DNA from: Burkholderiales bacterium
Lineage (GTDB): Bacteria; Pseudomonadota; Gammaproteobacteria; Burkholderiales; Burkholderiaceae_C
Reading direction: 5' to 3'
NCBI GenBank assembly: GCA_016213205.1
Contig: JACRAZ010000042.1
Location: 1 to 64,000 of the forward strand
Length of the DNA stretch: 64,000 nt
This document shows positions 35,875 to 44,721 of the stretch, piece after piece. The translations under genes and the position numbers were made by a program. The number at the start of each line of letters is the position of its first letter. Positions within the stretch are counted from its first letter, which is position 1. The notes under the pieces are model-generated. The model was not told the origin of the DNA and did not search any database. It saw only the letters and a program-made list of their open reading frames with translations.

Positions 35875-37468
35875 AGTAGAAGCGCGCACCCTGGCCCACC
35901 TCGGATTCGGCCCAGATCTCGCCGCCGTGGCGGCGGATGATGCGGCGCACCGAGGCCAGGCCCACGCCGGTGCCCTGGAAGTCGCCGCTGCTGTGCAGGC
36001 GCTGGAACACGCCGAACAGGCGGTCGGCGAAGCGCATGTCGAAGCCGGCGCCGTTGTCGCGGATGCAGTACACGCGGCGGCCGTCCTGCTCGGTGCGCTC
36101 GAAGCTGATCTCGGTGCGGGCGGCCTTGCCGGAATACTTCCAGGCATTGCCCAGCAGGTTCTCCAGCGCCATGCGCAGCAGCGTGGGGTCGCCCTGCGTG
36201 GTGAGGCCGGGCTCGATGCGCAGTTCGGCCTCGCGCTCGGGCTGTGAGCGGCGCAGGTCGTCCACCACGTACTGCGCCAGCTGCGACAGGTTCACCGGCT
36301 GGCGCTGCAAGGGCTGGGTGGACAGCTGCGACAGCGACAGCAGCGCGTCGATCATGCTGTTCATGCGCGCGGCCGCGCTCAGCACGCGGTCGAGGTGGTC
36401 GTTGCCGATGCGGTCGAGCGCGCGGCCGTAGTCCTCTTTCAGGATGCGGGTGAAGCCCTCGACCACGCGGATCGGCGCGCGCAGGTCGTGCGAGATCGTG
36501 TAGCTGAACGACGCATGCTCGGCCGCCAGCGACAACGCGGCGCTGTCGGCCTGGGCCGCGGCATGGCCGTCGGCCGGCACGATGGCCAGCAAGTGCTGCG
36601 GCGGCCGCCCGGGCGGCACCTCGAGCGCCTGCAGCCAGGCCACCCAGCCCTCGTGCTCGGCGGCCTGGCCGGGCTGCAGTGTCTTCAGGCCCTGGCGCAG
36701 GCCCTCGGGCAGCGCGGCAAGCGCTTCGTCCCAGGGGCGGCCGGCCGGGGCCTGGGCGTCGATGCCCAGCAGCTTGCCGGCCGCCGGGTTCAGGCGCTGC
36801 AGTTGCCAGGCGCCGCCCTCGGCCGGCGCGCCCGCCAGGCACAGCGCCACCGGGCCCTCGCGCAGCAGGGCCGCGAAGCCGGCTTGCTCGATGGCCACCG
36901 CATCGGCGGCCTCGGTGGGCCGTGCCAGGCCCAGGTAGCCGGCGAAGTGGCCCTCGCTGTCCAGCCGCGGCTGGCCGCGCAGCGCCCAGTGCCGGTGGCC
37001 CGATGCCGAGCGTTGCACCAGCCGCTGCTCGGGCAGCGGCTGACGGGCCTGCATGCGCGAGGGCAGGGTGTCGTCGCCGCCCTCGAAGCGTTCCCACAGG
37101 CGCTCGCCGCTGAAGGCGCCATCGGCCCACGAGGAGGCCGGCGCACCCGCCGGCGGCTGCAGGCGCACGAGCCGGTGCTCGGCATCGGTCTGCCACAGCC
37201 AGGCGTCGTTCAGTTGCTGCAGCAACTGCCATTGCTGGCGTGCGTCGTGCAGGCGGGCCTGCTGGCGCTGGCGTGCCCACAAGGCGCCGGCCAGCAGGCC
37301 GGTGGCCGCCACCAGCAGCAGCGCCAGCACCGACCACAGCACCCCCGGCCCCTGCGTGCCGGCCAGCAGCGCGGCCACGATGGCGGCGCAGGCCACGGCC
37401 ACCACCAGCGGCAGCGCTGCGCCTTCGGGGCGGGCAGGGGCTGGGCTGGCTTCGCGGTCACGCGGCAT
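35858..37468 (-). CDS. Membrane PAS histidine kinase
   Basis: A sensor kinase of 536 residues. Two membrane segments (about 20-70) lead into one or two PAS-like modules (DAWLWQTDAEHRL near residue 95). A HisKA domain has the H-box SYTISHDLRAPIRVVEGF, and a HATPase domain has LLGNAWKYSG, DNGAGFD and GTGVGLASVRRI. No receiver domain is attached. The ATG at 37468 is preferred because the further upstream open frame has no kinase-like content. It is divergent from the HPt gene, which, with the receiver-GGDEF-EAL protein, may be its phosphorelay partner (inference). Confidence 0.88.
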   Translation of the reverse strand: MPRDREASPAPARPEGAALPLVVAVACAAIVAALLAGTQGPGVLWSVLALLLVAATGLLAGALWARQRQQARLHDARQQWQLLQQLNDAWLWQTDAEHRLVRLQPPAGAPASSWADGAFSGERLWERFEGGDDTLPSRMQARQPLPEQRLVQRSASGHRHWALRGQPRLDSEGHFAGYLGLARPTEAADAVAIEQAGFAALLREGPVALCLAGAPAEGGAWQLQRLNPAAGKLLGIDAQAPAGRPWDEALAALPEGLRQGLKTLQPGQAAEHEGWVAWLQALEVPPGRPPQHLLAIVPADGHAAAQADSAALSLAAEHASFSYTISHDLRAPIRVVEGFTRILKEDYGRALDRIGNDHLDRVLSAAARMNSMIDALLSLSQLSTQPLQRQPVNLSQLAQYVVDDLRRSQPEREAELRIEPGLTTQGDPTLLRMALENLLGNAWKYSGKAARTEISFERTEQDGRRVYCIRDNGAGFDMRFADRLFGVFQRLHSSGDFQGTGVGLASVRRIIRRHGGEIWAESEVGQGARFYFTLKD

Positions 37469-37599
37469 GGGCGGGATTGTAGGCAGCGCACAGGCGCGCC
37501 CACGGTGCGTGCGAACCCGCGCACATTCGGTGGCATGCTGCGGCACCGGCCTCAAGTTGGCCGCCGCAGAACCGAAACAGTGTGAACGATTGCCAGGCG

Positions 37600-37626
37600 A
37601 AAAAGCCGGCACGGCATGGTGCCGGC
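37600..37626 (-). terminator. Minus-strand intrinsic terminator upstream of the histidine kinase
   Basis: On the minus strand GCCGGCAC (37626-37619), loop CATGCC and GTGCCGGC (37612-37605) form a perfect 8-bp stem followed directly by TTTTT. It lies 132 nt before the kinase start and is oriented in the kinase's own direction. Confidence 0.75.
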
Positions 37627-37707
37627 CGGCCGCGGCCCGCACAATGCAAGCACGGCGGGGGGGAAAGGGCCGGGCCGAAGTGCGGCGGCAAGCCCGTGCT
37701 TTTCGCC

Positions 37708-37736
37708 TTGACGCAGCGGAACGCACACACCATGCT
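37708..37736 (+). promoter_or_regulatory. Possible promoter of the HPt operon
   Basis: TTGACG (37708-37713), a 17-nt spacer and CATGCT (37731-37736) stand about 64 nt before the HPt start. The -35 is good and the -10 is poor, so this is a tentative call. Confidence 0.3.
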
Positions 37737-37799
37737 TGCGTGCGCACAGTCTGGCGGCGCCTTGGGGTTCAGGCGCTCAAACCTTGCCCGGTGACACTC

Positions 37800-38186
37800 A
37801 TGACCGAAGCTACCCCACAGACAGGACCGGACCGCGCCGCGGTGCTGGACGCTCAAGCCCTTGCGGGCCTGAACATGCTCGACCCCACCGGCGCCAACCG
37901 CCTGGTGCACCGGGTGTTGGCCACGTACCACGCCTCGCTGGGTCGGCTGGTGCAGCAGATCCAGGAAGGGCGTGAACGCGGGGACCATGCCGCGGTGAGG
38001 CTTGCGGCCCACACCCTAAAATCGTCCTCCGCCAGCGTCGGAGCGCTCGAACTGTCGCGGCTTTGCGCGTCCACGGAACAGGCCATCCGCGAGGGGCAGC
38101 TCGAGGCCGTGCCCGCCATCGTCGATGGCCTGCAGGCCGAAGCGCGCCGCGTTGAACTGGCCGTCCAAGACCTCCTGTCCGCCTGA
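37800..38186 (+). CDS. Histidine phosphotransfer (HPt) protein
   Basis: HPt proteins relay phosphate between receiver domains. The 128-residue product is all-helical, with the phospho-accepting histidine in the motif AAHTLKSSSASVGALELS (residues about 66-84). Downstream helices follow, with LCASTEQAIREGQ. It starts at an ATG; a GTG three codons earlier is also possible. It is 11 nt before a receiver-PAS-GGDEF-EAL gene on the same strand and probably donates phosphate to that receiver. Confidence 0.92.
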   Translation: MTEATPQTGPDRAAVLDAQALAGLNMLDPTGANRLVHRVLATYHASLGRLVQQIQEGRERGDHAAVRLAAHTLKSSSASVGALELSRLCASTEQAIREGQLEAVPAIVDGLQAEARRVELAVQDLLSA

Positions 38187-38197
38187 CATCGCCCTAC

Positions 38198-40444
38198 ATG
38201 ACCTTGCCGCACGCCTTTGACACCGACGACTCGCCCGAGCGGCCGAAGGTGCTGCTGGTCGATGACGACGAGGTCAACCTGATGCTCACCGCGGTGGCGC
38301 TGCGCGAGCGCGGCTTCGAGATCACCGAGGCCGGCTCCGGCGAACGCGCGCTGGCGCTGCTGACCGACTGGACGCCCGACATCATCGTGCTCGACGCGAT
38401 GATGCCCGGGCTCGACGGCTTCGACACCTGCCGCGAGCTGCGCACCTTTGCCGGCTTCGAGAACATGCCGGTGCTGATGCTCACCGGCCTGGACGACGAT
38501 GCGTCGATCACCCGCGCCTACCAGGCCGGCGCCACCGACTTCTTCGTCAAGTCCACCCAGTGGAGCCTGCTGGCCGGCCGCCTGCGCTACCTGCTGCGCA
38601 GCTCGCGCACGCGCCAGGAGCTCGAGCGCAGCAAGACCAAGCTGGCCCGCGCGCAAGACCTGGCCCGCATGGGCAGCTTCGACTGGCGCCGCCCCACGGC
38701 CGGCCACCCCGGTGGCCTGGTGCTGGCGCCCGAGGGCCTGCGCGTGTTCGGCTTCATGCCGAACGAGAAGGTCTCGCTGCGCCGGCTGCTGCGCATGGTG
38801 CCCGCGCCCGAGCGGCGCGGCATGGCGCGCGTGCTGCACGAGGTGCTCACCTACGCCTCGGTGCTGGCGATCGACGTGCCGGTCACGCTGCTCGATGCGC
38901 GCCAGCGCATCGTGCACGTGGAGGCCGAGCCCGAGTTCAACGAGCACGGCCATTCGGTGGGCTACACCGGCATCGTGCAGGACGTGACCGACCGCCGCGT
39001 GGCCGAGGACCGCATCCGCCACCTGGCCAACTTCGACGCGCTCACCGGCCTGCCCAACCGCCGCCAGCTGATCTGGCGCACCGAGCGCGCGCTGGACCAC
39101 GCACGCCGCCTGGGCCACCAGGCCGCGCTGCTGCTGATCGACCTGGATCGTTTCAAGGTCATCAACGACACGCTCGGCCACGCCAGTGGCGACGAGCTGC
39201 TGGTGGAGGTGGCACGCCGCCTGCGCGCCTGCGTGCGCCACTCCGACCAGGTGATGGAGGGCACGCTCGAATCCGTGGGCTCGCGCTCACACCGCACGCT
39301 GGAGGCCGTGGGCCGCCTGGGCGGCGACGAATTCATCGCGCTGCTGCCCGAGGTGGCCGACGATGGTGATGCCGAGCGCGTGTCGCAGCGCATCCTCGAT
39401 GCCATGCGCGAGCCCATCTTCGTGGGCGGCCAGGAGTGCTTCGTCACCGCCTCGGTGGGCATCGCCATCTACCCGCGCGACGGCCTCTCGGTGGCCGACA
39501 TGATGCGCAACTCCGACGTCGCCATGTACTCGGTGAAGTCGGCCGGGCGCAACTCGTCGGCCATCTACAGCCCGCAGCTCGCCGGCCGCGGCCGCGAGAA
39601 GCTGGAGCTCGAGAGCGCCTTGCACAAGGCCATCGAGCGCAACGAGCTGGTGCTGCACTACCAGCCCAAGATCGACGTGCGCTCGGCCCGCATGGTGGGC
39701 GCCGAGGCGTTGATGCGCTGGCAGCGCGGGCCCACGCTGGTGCCGCCGGGCGACTTTATCCCGCTGGCCGAGGAAACCGGCCTGATCGTGCCGCTGTCCG
39801 AATGGGCGCTGCGCGAGGCCGCGCGCCAGGCCAAGGCCTGGGGCGTGAGCTTCGGCTTCTCGGATTCGATTGCGGTGAACCTGCCGAACCGGCTGTTCGA
39901 GCGCAGCGACCTGGTCGAGCACATCCACCAGTCGGTCTCCACCTACGGCGTGCCGCACCGCTCGATCCAGCTCGAGATCACCGAAACCGGCCTGATGAAG
40001 GACCTGCAGAACGTGATTCCGGCGCTGCACCGGCTCAACGAGATCGGCGTCGAGATCTCGATCGACGATTTCGGCACCGGCTATTCCTCGCTGGCCTACC
40101 TCACCACGCTGCCGATCTCCGAGCTCAAGATCGACCGCAGCTTCGTGCGTGAGCTGGGCATCACGCCGCAGAGCTCGGCGGTGGTCACGGCCATCATCGC
40201 GCTGGCGCGCTCGCTGGGCCTGCGCGTCATCGCCGAGGGCGTGGAGAACCTGCGCCAGATGGAAGTGCTGCACCGCCTGGGTTGTGGCGTGATGCAGGGC
40301 TTCCTGTTCAGCCGGCCGATCCCGCCGGACGACATCGAGAAGTGGCTGCAGCAGACCGTGCTGCCGCGCAAGGCCCCCTGGATCGCCCAGGCCGGCGCCG
40401 ACCGTGCGCTGGAGCCCCCGCGCTCTGCCGGCCTGCGCCCCTGA
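38198..40444 (+). CDS. Response regulator with PAS, GGDEF and EAL domains (c-di-GMP synthesis/degradation)
   Basis: A 748-residue cytoplasmic protein controlling cyclic di-GMP. Order of domains: receiver (about 15-135, KVLLVDDDEVNLML, phospho-Asp in IIVLDAMMPG), PAS-like (about 150-265), GGDEF (about 275-460) with LTGLPNRRQL and an intact GGDEF, and EAL (about 470-725) with EALMRW, LEITETGLM, DDFGTGYSSL and IDRSFV. Both enzymatic motifs look intact, so it could make or break c-di-GMP depending on state. An unusual ~24-residue loop (HSDQVMEGTLESVGSRSHRT) precedes the GGDEF strand. It is followed 32 nt later by a second diguanylate cyclase. Confidence 0.93.
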   Translation: MTLPHAFDTDDSPERPKVLLVDDDEVNLMLTAVALRERGFEITEAGSGERALALLTDWTPDIIVLDAMMPGLDGFDTCRELRTFAGFENMPVLMLTGLDDDASITRAYQAGATDFFVKSTQWSLLAGRLRYLLRSSRTRQELERSKTKLARAQDLARMGSFDWRRPTAGHPGGLVLAPEGLRVFGFMPNEKVSLRRLLRMVPAPERRGMARVLHEVLTYASVLAIDVPVTLLDARQRIVHVEAEPEFNEHGHSVGYTGIVQDVTDRRVAEDRIRHLANFDALTGLPNRRQLIWRTERALDHARRLGHQAALLLIDLDRFKVINDTLGHASGDELLVEVARRLRACVRHSDQVMEGTLESVGSRSHRTLEAVGRLGGDEFIALLPEVADDGDAERVSQRILDAMREPIFVGGQECFVTASVGIAIYPRDGLSVADMMRNSDVAMYSVKSAGRNSSAIYSPQLAGRGREKLELESALHKAIERNELVLHYQPKIDVRSARMVGAEALMRWQRGPTLVPPGDFIPLAEETGLIVPLSEWALREAARQAKAWGVSFGFSDSIAVNLPNRLFERSDLVEHIHQSVSTYGVPHRSIQLEITETGLMKDLQNVIPALHRLNEIGVEISIDDFGTGYSSLAYLTTLPISELKIDRSFVRELGITPQSSAVVTAIIALARSLGLRVIAEGVENLRQMEVLHRLGCGVMQGFLFSRPIPPDDIEKWLQQTVLPRKAPWIAQAGADRALEPPRSAGLRP

Positions 40445-40476
40445 GCCCACCCCCACCCGCAGTACAGATCCCCGCG

Positions 40477-42312
40477 ATGGAAGCACAACGACCTGCCGCC
40501 ACCGCGGCCCACGCATCGGCAGCCGCCGCCGCGTCGCCCGCTGCGGGCAACACCCCGGCCCAGCTGGCCAAGGGCGCATTGCGGCGGCTCGCGATCTCGA
40601 AACTCGAACCCACCCCGGCCAACTACGCCCGCTTCTATGCCGAGGAAGCGGGCGAACACCCGCCGGCCGAAGGCGCGCTGCCGCCCCGCGCAAAGCCGCT
40701 GGTCGAGCGGCTGGTCAGCCGCGCGAGCGACGACCCGGCGATGCGCACCGAGCTCGCCACCGCGTTGATCGAGGGCCGCTACGACGAATTGCAGCGCCTG
40801 CTCGACCGCGGCTCCGACGGCAGCGCCGCGCAGGCCCAGGCCTGGGCCACCCTGATCGACCGCCTGGCGCGGGCACTCGAGCGCGGCAGCCGGCAATGGA
40901 CGCCGGGCCGCAAGAAGGAGAGCCTGCAGCGCGTGCTCGACTCCAGCCGCAGCGACGCGCAGCGCCTGCAGCAGCGCTTGCGCCAGCTGATGACGGCCTG
41001 GGAGGGCGACGGTGCCGACACGCCGGTGGAGCTGAACGCCGACAACCACGAGGCCGCTGCCGCAGCCACTGCCGAGGCGACGGCGCCGGCCACCGCGGCA
41101 CCGGCGGCCAGCACCGCGCCCGATCACCGCCCGCGTGTGATGGATGCGCTCGAAGGCGCGGTGCGCGCCGGCCTGCCGCCGGATGAACCGCGCGCCACCG
41201 AGCTGGCCGACGAGCTGGCGCAGCTGGCCCAGCGCATCCATGCCGAGGGCGCGACGATCCACCTGGCCGAGGCGGTGGTGGAGGTGTGCCAGCGCGCCCG
41301 CCGGCTGTTCGCGCACCGCCACAACCTGGTGGACGAGCTGATGGCCTTGTGCCGCTCGCTCACCGACGGCATCACCGACCTGGCGGAGGACGAAAGCTGG
41401 GTGCGGGGCCAGACCCAGCTGCTGCGCGCCGGCCTGGAAGACCACGCCGGCACCCGCGCCGTGCGCGCTGCCCGCGAGCTGCTGGCCGACACCCGCGAGC
41501 GCCAGCGCTCGGTGCGCACCGAGCGCGCGAAGGCACGCGACGCGCTGAAGGCGATGATCACCCACATGCTCAGCGAGATCGGCGAGCTGGGGCAGGTGAC
41601 CGGCCGCTTCAACGACAAGGTGGCCGGGTATGCCGACGTGATCGAGCGCGCCGACTCGATCGAGAACCTCGCCGACGTGGTGCGCGAGCTGGTGGGCGAC
41701 ACCCGCGCGGTGCACGACGTGGTGGCCGGTGCGCGCCAGCGCATGGCCGAGGAGCATGCGCGCGCCAGCGCACTGGAAGGCCAGGTGCGCCAGCTCGAGG
41801 GCGAGCTGCGCCGGTTGTCCGACGAAGTGTCGACCGACGTGCTCACCCAGATCGCCAACCGGCGCGGCATGATGCAGGCCTTCGAGACCGAGCGCGCGCG
41901 GGTCGATCGCGGCGGGCCGGTGTTCGCGGTGGGCCTGCTGGACATCGACAACTTCAAGAAGCTCAACGACACGCTGGGCCATGCCGCCGGTGACGTGGCC
42001 TTGAAGTCGCTGGCCGCCCGCGTGAAGGAGTGGTTGCGCCCGGTGGACCACGTGGCCCGCTTCGGCGGCGAGGAGTTCGTGGTGCTGCTCACCGCCACCC
42101 CGGTGGAAGAGGCGCAGCAGGTGCTCACGCGGCTGCAGCGCCAGCTCAGTGCCAGCCTGTTCATGCACGATGGCCGCGAGGTGTTCGTCACCTTCTCGGC
42201 CGGCGTCACCGCCTACCGGCCCGACGAGGCGCTGGAGCTGGCCCTGGAACGCGCCGACGAGGCCTTGTACGAGGCCAAGCGGACGGGCAAGAACCGCACG
42301 TGTATCTCCTGA
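40477..42312 (+). CDS. Diguanylate cyclase with long N-terminal helical region
   Basis: A 611-residue protein. An Ala-rich start and a large helical/coiled-coil region (about residues 25-440) precede a C-terminal GGDEF domain containing LTQIANRRGMMQAF, VGLLDIDNFKKLNDTLGHAA and FGGEEFVVLL; GGEEF is a functional variant. No inhibitory RxxD site is obvious from a quick read. No membrane segment is seen. It is probably co-transcribed with the HPt and receiver-GGDEF-EAL genes. Its 3' end is overlapped antisense by the Cys-rich feo gene. Confidence 0.9.
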   Translation: MEAQRPAATAAHASAAAAASPAAGNTPAQLAKGALRRLAISKLEPTPANYARFYAEEAGEHPPAEGALPPRAKPLVERLVSRASDDPAMRTELATALIEGRYDELQRLLDRGSDGSAAQAQAWATLIDRLARALERGSRQWTPGRKKESLQRVLDSSRSDAQRLQQRLRQLMTAWEGDGADTPVELNADNHEAAAAATAEATAPATAAPAASTAPDHRPRVMDALEGAVRAGLPPDEPRATELADELAQLAQRIHAEGATIHLAEAVVEVCQRARRLFAHRHNLVDELMALCRSLTDGITDLAEDESWVRGQTQLLRAGLEDHAGTRAVRAARELLADTRERQRSVRTERAKARDALKAMITHMLSEIGELGQVTGRFNDKVAGYADVIERADSIENLADVVRELVGDTRAVHDVVAGARQRMAEEHARASALEGQVRQLEGELRRLSDEVSTDVLTQIANRRGMMQAFETERARVDRGGPVFAVGLLDIDNFKKLNDTLGHAAGDVALKSLAARVKEWLRPVDHVARFGGEEFVVLLTATPVEEAQQVLTRLQRQLSASLFMHDGREVFVTFSAGVTAYRPDEALELALERADEALYEAKRTGKNRTCIS

Positions 42313-42545
42313 ACCCCCCCCGGAGCGCCTGCGGCGCTTCCCCCCCAGGGGGGCGACGCCGGCGGCCCGGCGGAGCCGGTTCCGCGGCGTCCACTTGAAG
42401 GGCAGCTGGTGCAGCTGGCGCTGCACTTTGCTGCGCTGGGAGGGCGGCGCAGGATGTGGGCGCGGAGCCTGTTGGGCACCAGTGTCCAGATGACGTAGCC
42501 CGAAGCGGCTGCCACGAGCGCTGTGACGATGATCTGCTGGAGCAT
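42213..42545 (-). CDS. FeoB-associated Cys-rich small membrane protein with read-through tail
   Basis: The product starts MLQQIIVTALVAAASGYVIW, one membrane helix, then a short basic stretch and a CSASCTSC cysteine cluster typical of the FeoB-associated Cys-rich family. Relatives end soon after the cysteines. Here the frame runs on through the GC-rich palindromic element (encoding a Gly/Pro/Ala run) and 100 nt antisense into the diguanylate cyclase gene, for 110 residues in all. The native stop may have been lost when the element arrived (inference). It lies one base after the feoB stop, so translation is coupled. Function in Fe2+ uptake is unknown. Confidence 0.7.
   Translation of the reverse strand: MLQQIIVTALVAAASGYVIWTLVPNRLRAHILRRPPSAAKCSASCTSCPSSGRRGTGSAGPPASPPWGGSAAGAPGGVQEIHVRFLPVRLASYKASSARSRASSSASSGR
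42314..42391. repeat. GC-rich palindromic element at the cyclase/feo junction
   Basis: It comprises a C-run and hairpin gagcgcctgcggcgcttc, then CCCCCCC-agg-GGGGGG, and a second arm with cggcggagccgg and ttccgcggcgtcc. This is the layout of dispersed intergenic palindromes of Burkholderiales. It can fold as a strong hairpin and may act as terminator for the convergent genes, but it also forms coding sequence of the small feo protein. Confidence 0.7.
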
Positions 42546-42546
42546 T

Positions 42547-44415
42547 TCAGCATCCTAACCACAATGTGACGCGGTAGGTCACGAACGCCGCGGCATAGGC
42601 CAGCGCGAACAGGTAGGCCGCCATCGCCAGCGGGTAGCGCCAGCTGTTGGTCTCGCGGCGCACCGCCACCAGCGTGGAGATGCACTGCGGCGCAAACACG
42701 TACCAGGCCAGCAGCGACATCGCGGTGGCGAGCGACCAGCCCTGCGCGATCACCGGCACCAGGTTCTCGGCCACCGCATCGCCGGCGGCCGACAGCGCGT
42801 ACACCGTGCCCAGCGCGCCCACCGCCACCTCGCGCGCGGCCAGGCCCGGCACCAGCGCGATCGAGATCTGCCAGTTGAAGCCGATCGGCGCGAACAGCGG
42901 CTCCAGTGCCTGGCCCAGCCGCCCCGCCAGGCTGTGCTGGATGGCCGCGCCGGTGGCGCCTGCCGGTGGCTCGGGCCAGGTGGACAGGAACCACAGCAGC
43001 ACCATCAGCGCGAAGATGATCGTGCCCACGCGCTGCAGGAAGATGCGCGCGCGCTCCCACAGCCCGAGCGCCAGGTTGCGCAGCCCGGGCAGGCGGTAGG
43101 GTGGCAGCTCCAGCATCAGCGGCTGGTAGTCGCTCTTGAGCCAGACCCGCTTGAACACCCAGGCCACCGCGCAGGCCGAGGCCACGCCCGCCACGTACAG
43201 CACGAACAGCGTGAGCCCGCGCAGGTTCAGCGGGCCCAGCGCGCGGTCGGGCACGAAGGCGCCGATCAGCAGGGCGTACACCGGCAGCCGGGCCGAGCAG
43301 GTCATCAGCGGGGCGATCATGATCGTCGCCAGCCGGTCCTTCCAGTTCGCGATGGTGCGCGTGGCCATGATGCCGGGCACCGCGCAGGCAAAGCTCGAGA
43401 GCAAGGGGATGAAGGCCCGGCCGGACAGGCCCACCTTGCCCATCAGCGTGTCCAACAGGAAGGCCGCACGCGGCAGGTAGCCCGAGTCTTCCAGCACCAG
43501 GATGAAGAAGAACAGCACCAGGATCTGTGGCAGGAACACCAGCACGCCGCCGGCGCCGGCGATCACCCCATCGACCAGCAGGCTGCGCAGCGGGCCTTCG
43601 GCCATGTGGGCGAGCGTGAACCCGCCCAGTGCCGACATGCCGTCCTTCACCGCCTCCATCGGCCAGGCGGCCCAGGCGAACACGGCCTGGAACATCACGA
43701 ACAGCAGCACCGCCAGGATCACCAGGCCCCACACCGGGTGCAGCAGCACGGCGTCGATGCGCAGGTCGAAGCGCGGTGCCTGCAAGGCCTGGGGTGCGGC
43801 CAGCGCCAGGATGCGGCGCACCTCCTGCAGCCGCGCGGCCGCGCTGCCGGTGGCCCGCGGCGTGGCGGGTGCGGCCGCGGGGGCATGCTGCTGCAGCCAG
43901 GCCAGCAGCGCGGCATGGCCATCGTGGCGCACCGCGACCGTCTCGACCACCGGGCAGCCGAGTTCACGCGCCAGCACCCGGGCATCCACGCCCAGGCCGC
44001 GCGCCTGGGCCAGATCGGCCATGTTCAGCGCCACCACCATCGGCCGGCCCAGCGCGCGCAGCTCCAGCACCAGGCGCAGGCTCATGCGCAGGTTGGTGGC
44101 ATCGACCACCGCCACCAGCAGGTCCGGCACCGCTTCGCCGACGCGCCGGCCTTCGATCACCTCCAGCGTGACCTGTTCGTCCGGCGTGGCGGGCTGCAGG
44201 CTGTAGGTGCCGGGCAGGTCCACCACCAGCACGCTGCGGCCATCGGCCAGCCGGGCCGTGCCGAGCTTGCGCTCGACCGTGACACCTGCGTAGTTGGCCA
44301 CCTTCTGGCGCGCGCCGGTGAGCAGGTTGAACAGCGCCGTCTTGCCGCAGTTCGGGTTGCCGACCAGCGCAATGCAGGGCGGCCGTGCGGCGGCCGTGAG
44401 CGGGGTGGCGGTCAT
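42547..44415 (-). CDS. feoB: Ferrous iron transporter FeoB
   Basis: FeoB is the inner-membrane Fe2+ transporter with an N-terminal GTPase. The 622-residue product has G1 GNPNCGKT (residues about 19-26), a G3 DLPGTYSL, and G4 NMAD. A membrane domain follows from about residue 230, with two Gate regions containing GIMATRTI and FAPQCIST. The length is shorter than the ~770 of E. coli FeoB; the cytosolic domain is compact. It is transcribed after feoA (42 nt gap) and coupled to the Cys-rich protein. Confidence 0.95.
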   Translation of the reverse strand: MTATPLTAAARPPCIALVGNPNCGKTALFNLLTGARQKVANYAGVTVERKLGTARLADGRSVLVVDLPGTYSLQPATPDEQVTLEVIEGRRVGEAVPDLLVAVVDATNLRMSLRLVLELRALGRPMVVALNMADLAQARGLGVDARVLARELGCPVVETVAVRHDGHAALLAWLQQHAPAAAPATPRATGSAAARLQEVRRILALAAPQALQAPRFDLRIDAVLLHPVWGLVILAVLLFVMFQAVFAWAAWPMEAVKDGMSALGGFTLAHMAEGPLRSLLVDGVIAGAGGVLVFLPQILVLFFFILVLEDSGYLPRAAFLLDTLMGKVGLSGRAFIPLLSSFACAVPGIMATRTIANWKDRLATIMIAPLMTCSARLPVYALLIGAFVPDRALGPLNLRGLTLFVLYVAGVASACAVAWVFKRVWLKSDYQPLMLELPPYRLPGLRNLALGLWERARIFLQRVGTIIFALMVLLWFLSTWPEPPAGATGAAIQHSLAGRLGQALEPLFAPIGFNWQISIALVPGLAAREVAVGALGTVYALSAAGDAVAENLVPVIAQGWSLATAMSLLAWYVFAPQCISTLVAVRRETNSWRYPLAMAAYLFALAYAAAFVTYRVTLWLGC

Positions 44416-44457
44416 GGGCGGCGGGGCGGGCAGGGCGGTGGCTTCTGCCCCTGTGTT

Positions 44458-44703
44458 TCAGGCCGGCACCACTTCGATGCAGCTGGCCTCCAGCCAGCGC
44501 AGTGCAAGCAGGGTTTCGCCCACCAGCACCGCCAGCGGTTCACGGCCGCCGGGGCCGCGGCGCACCAGGCGCACCGGTTCGCCCGGCAGGAAGCCCAGCT
44601 CTCCCAGGCGCTGCAGGTGCGCCGGCTGCAGCGGCGGCACGTCTGGCCGCAGGCCGCGCACGGTGGCAGGAACGCCCAGGGGCAGGTCGGCGAGCAGGGT
44701 CAT
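44458..44703 (-). CDS. feoA: Ferrous iron transport accessory protein FeoA
   Basis: FeoA is a small cytoplasmic SH3-like protein that supports FeoB. The 81-residue product contains the typical RLGELGFLPGEPVRLV and GETLLALRWLEASCIEV. A 31-bp palindromic Fur-like operator ends 19 bases before the start codon, so iron repression of the feoA-feoB-Cys protein operon is likely. Confidence 0.93.
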   Translation of the reverse strand: MTLLADLPLGVPATVRGLRPDVPPLQPAHLQRLGELGFLPGEPVRLVRRGPGGREPLAVLVGETLLALRWLEASCIEVVPA

Positions 44704-44721
44704 GGCAACGGTCGGCGCGTG

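Larger units (their letters stand above)
37469..37799. other. Intergenic region between divergent kinase and HPt genes
   Basis: This 331-bp gap has no convincing protein gene. It holds a minus-strand intrinsic terminator (37600-37626) that lacks any annotated minus-strand gene upstream, and a weak plus-strand -35/-10 pair (37708-37736). The minus-strand terminator implies either a leader/attenuator of the kinase mRNA or a small RNA starting to the right of 37626. Confidence 0.6.

Noticed and set aside
37582..37794. 70-codon plus-strand frame before the HPt gene
   Set aside because: Low-complexity content, no ribosome-binding site, and it overlaps a terminator hairpin and the likely HPt promoter.
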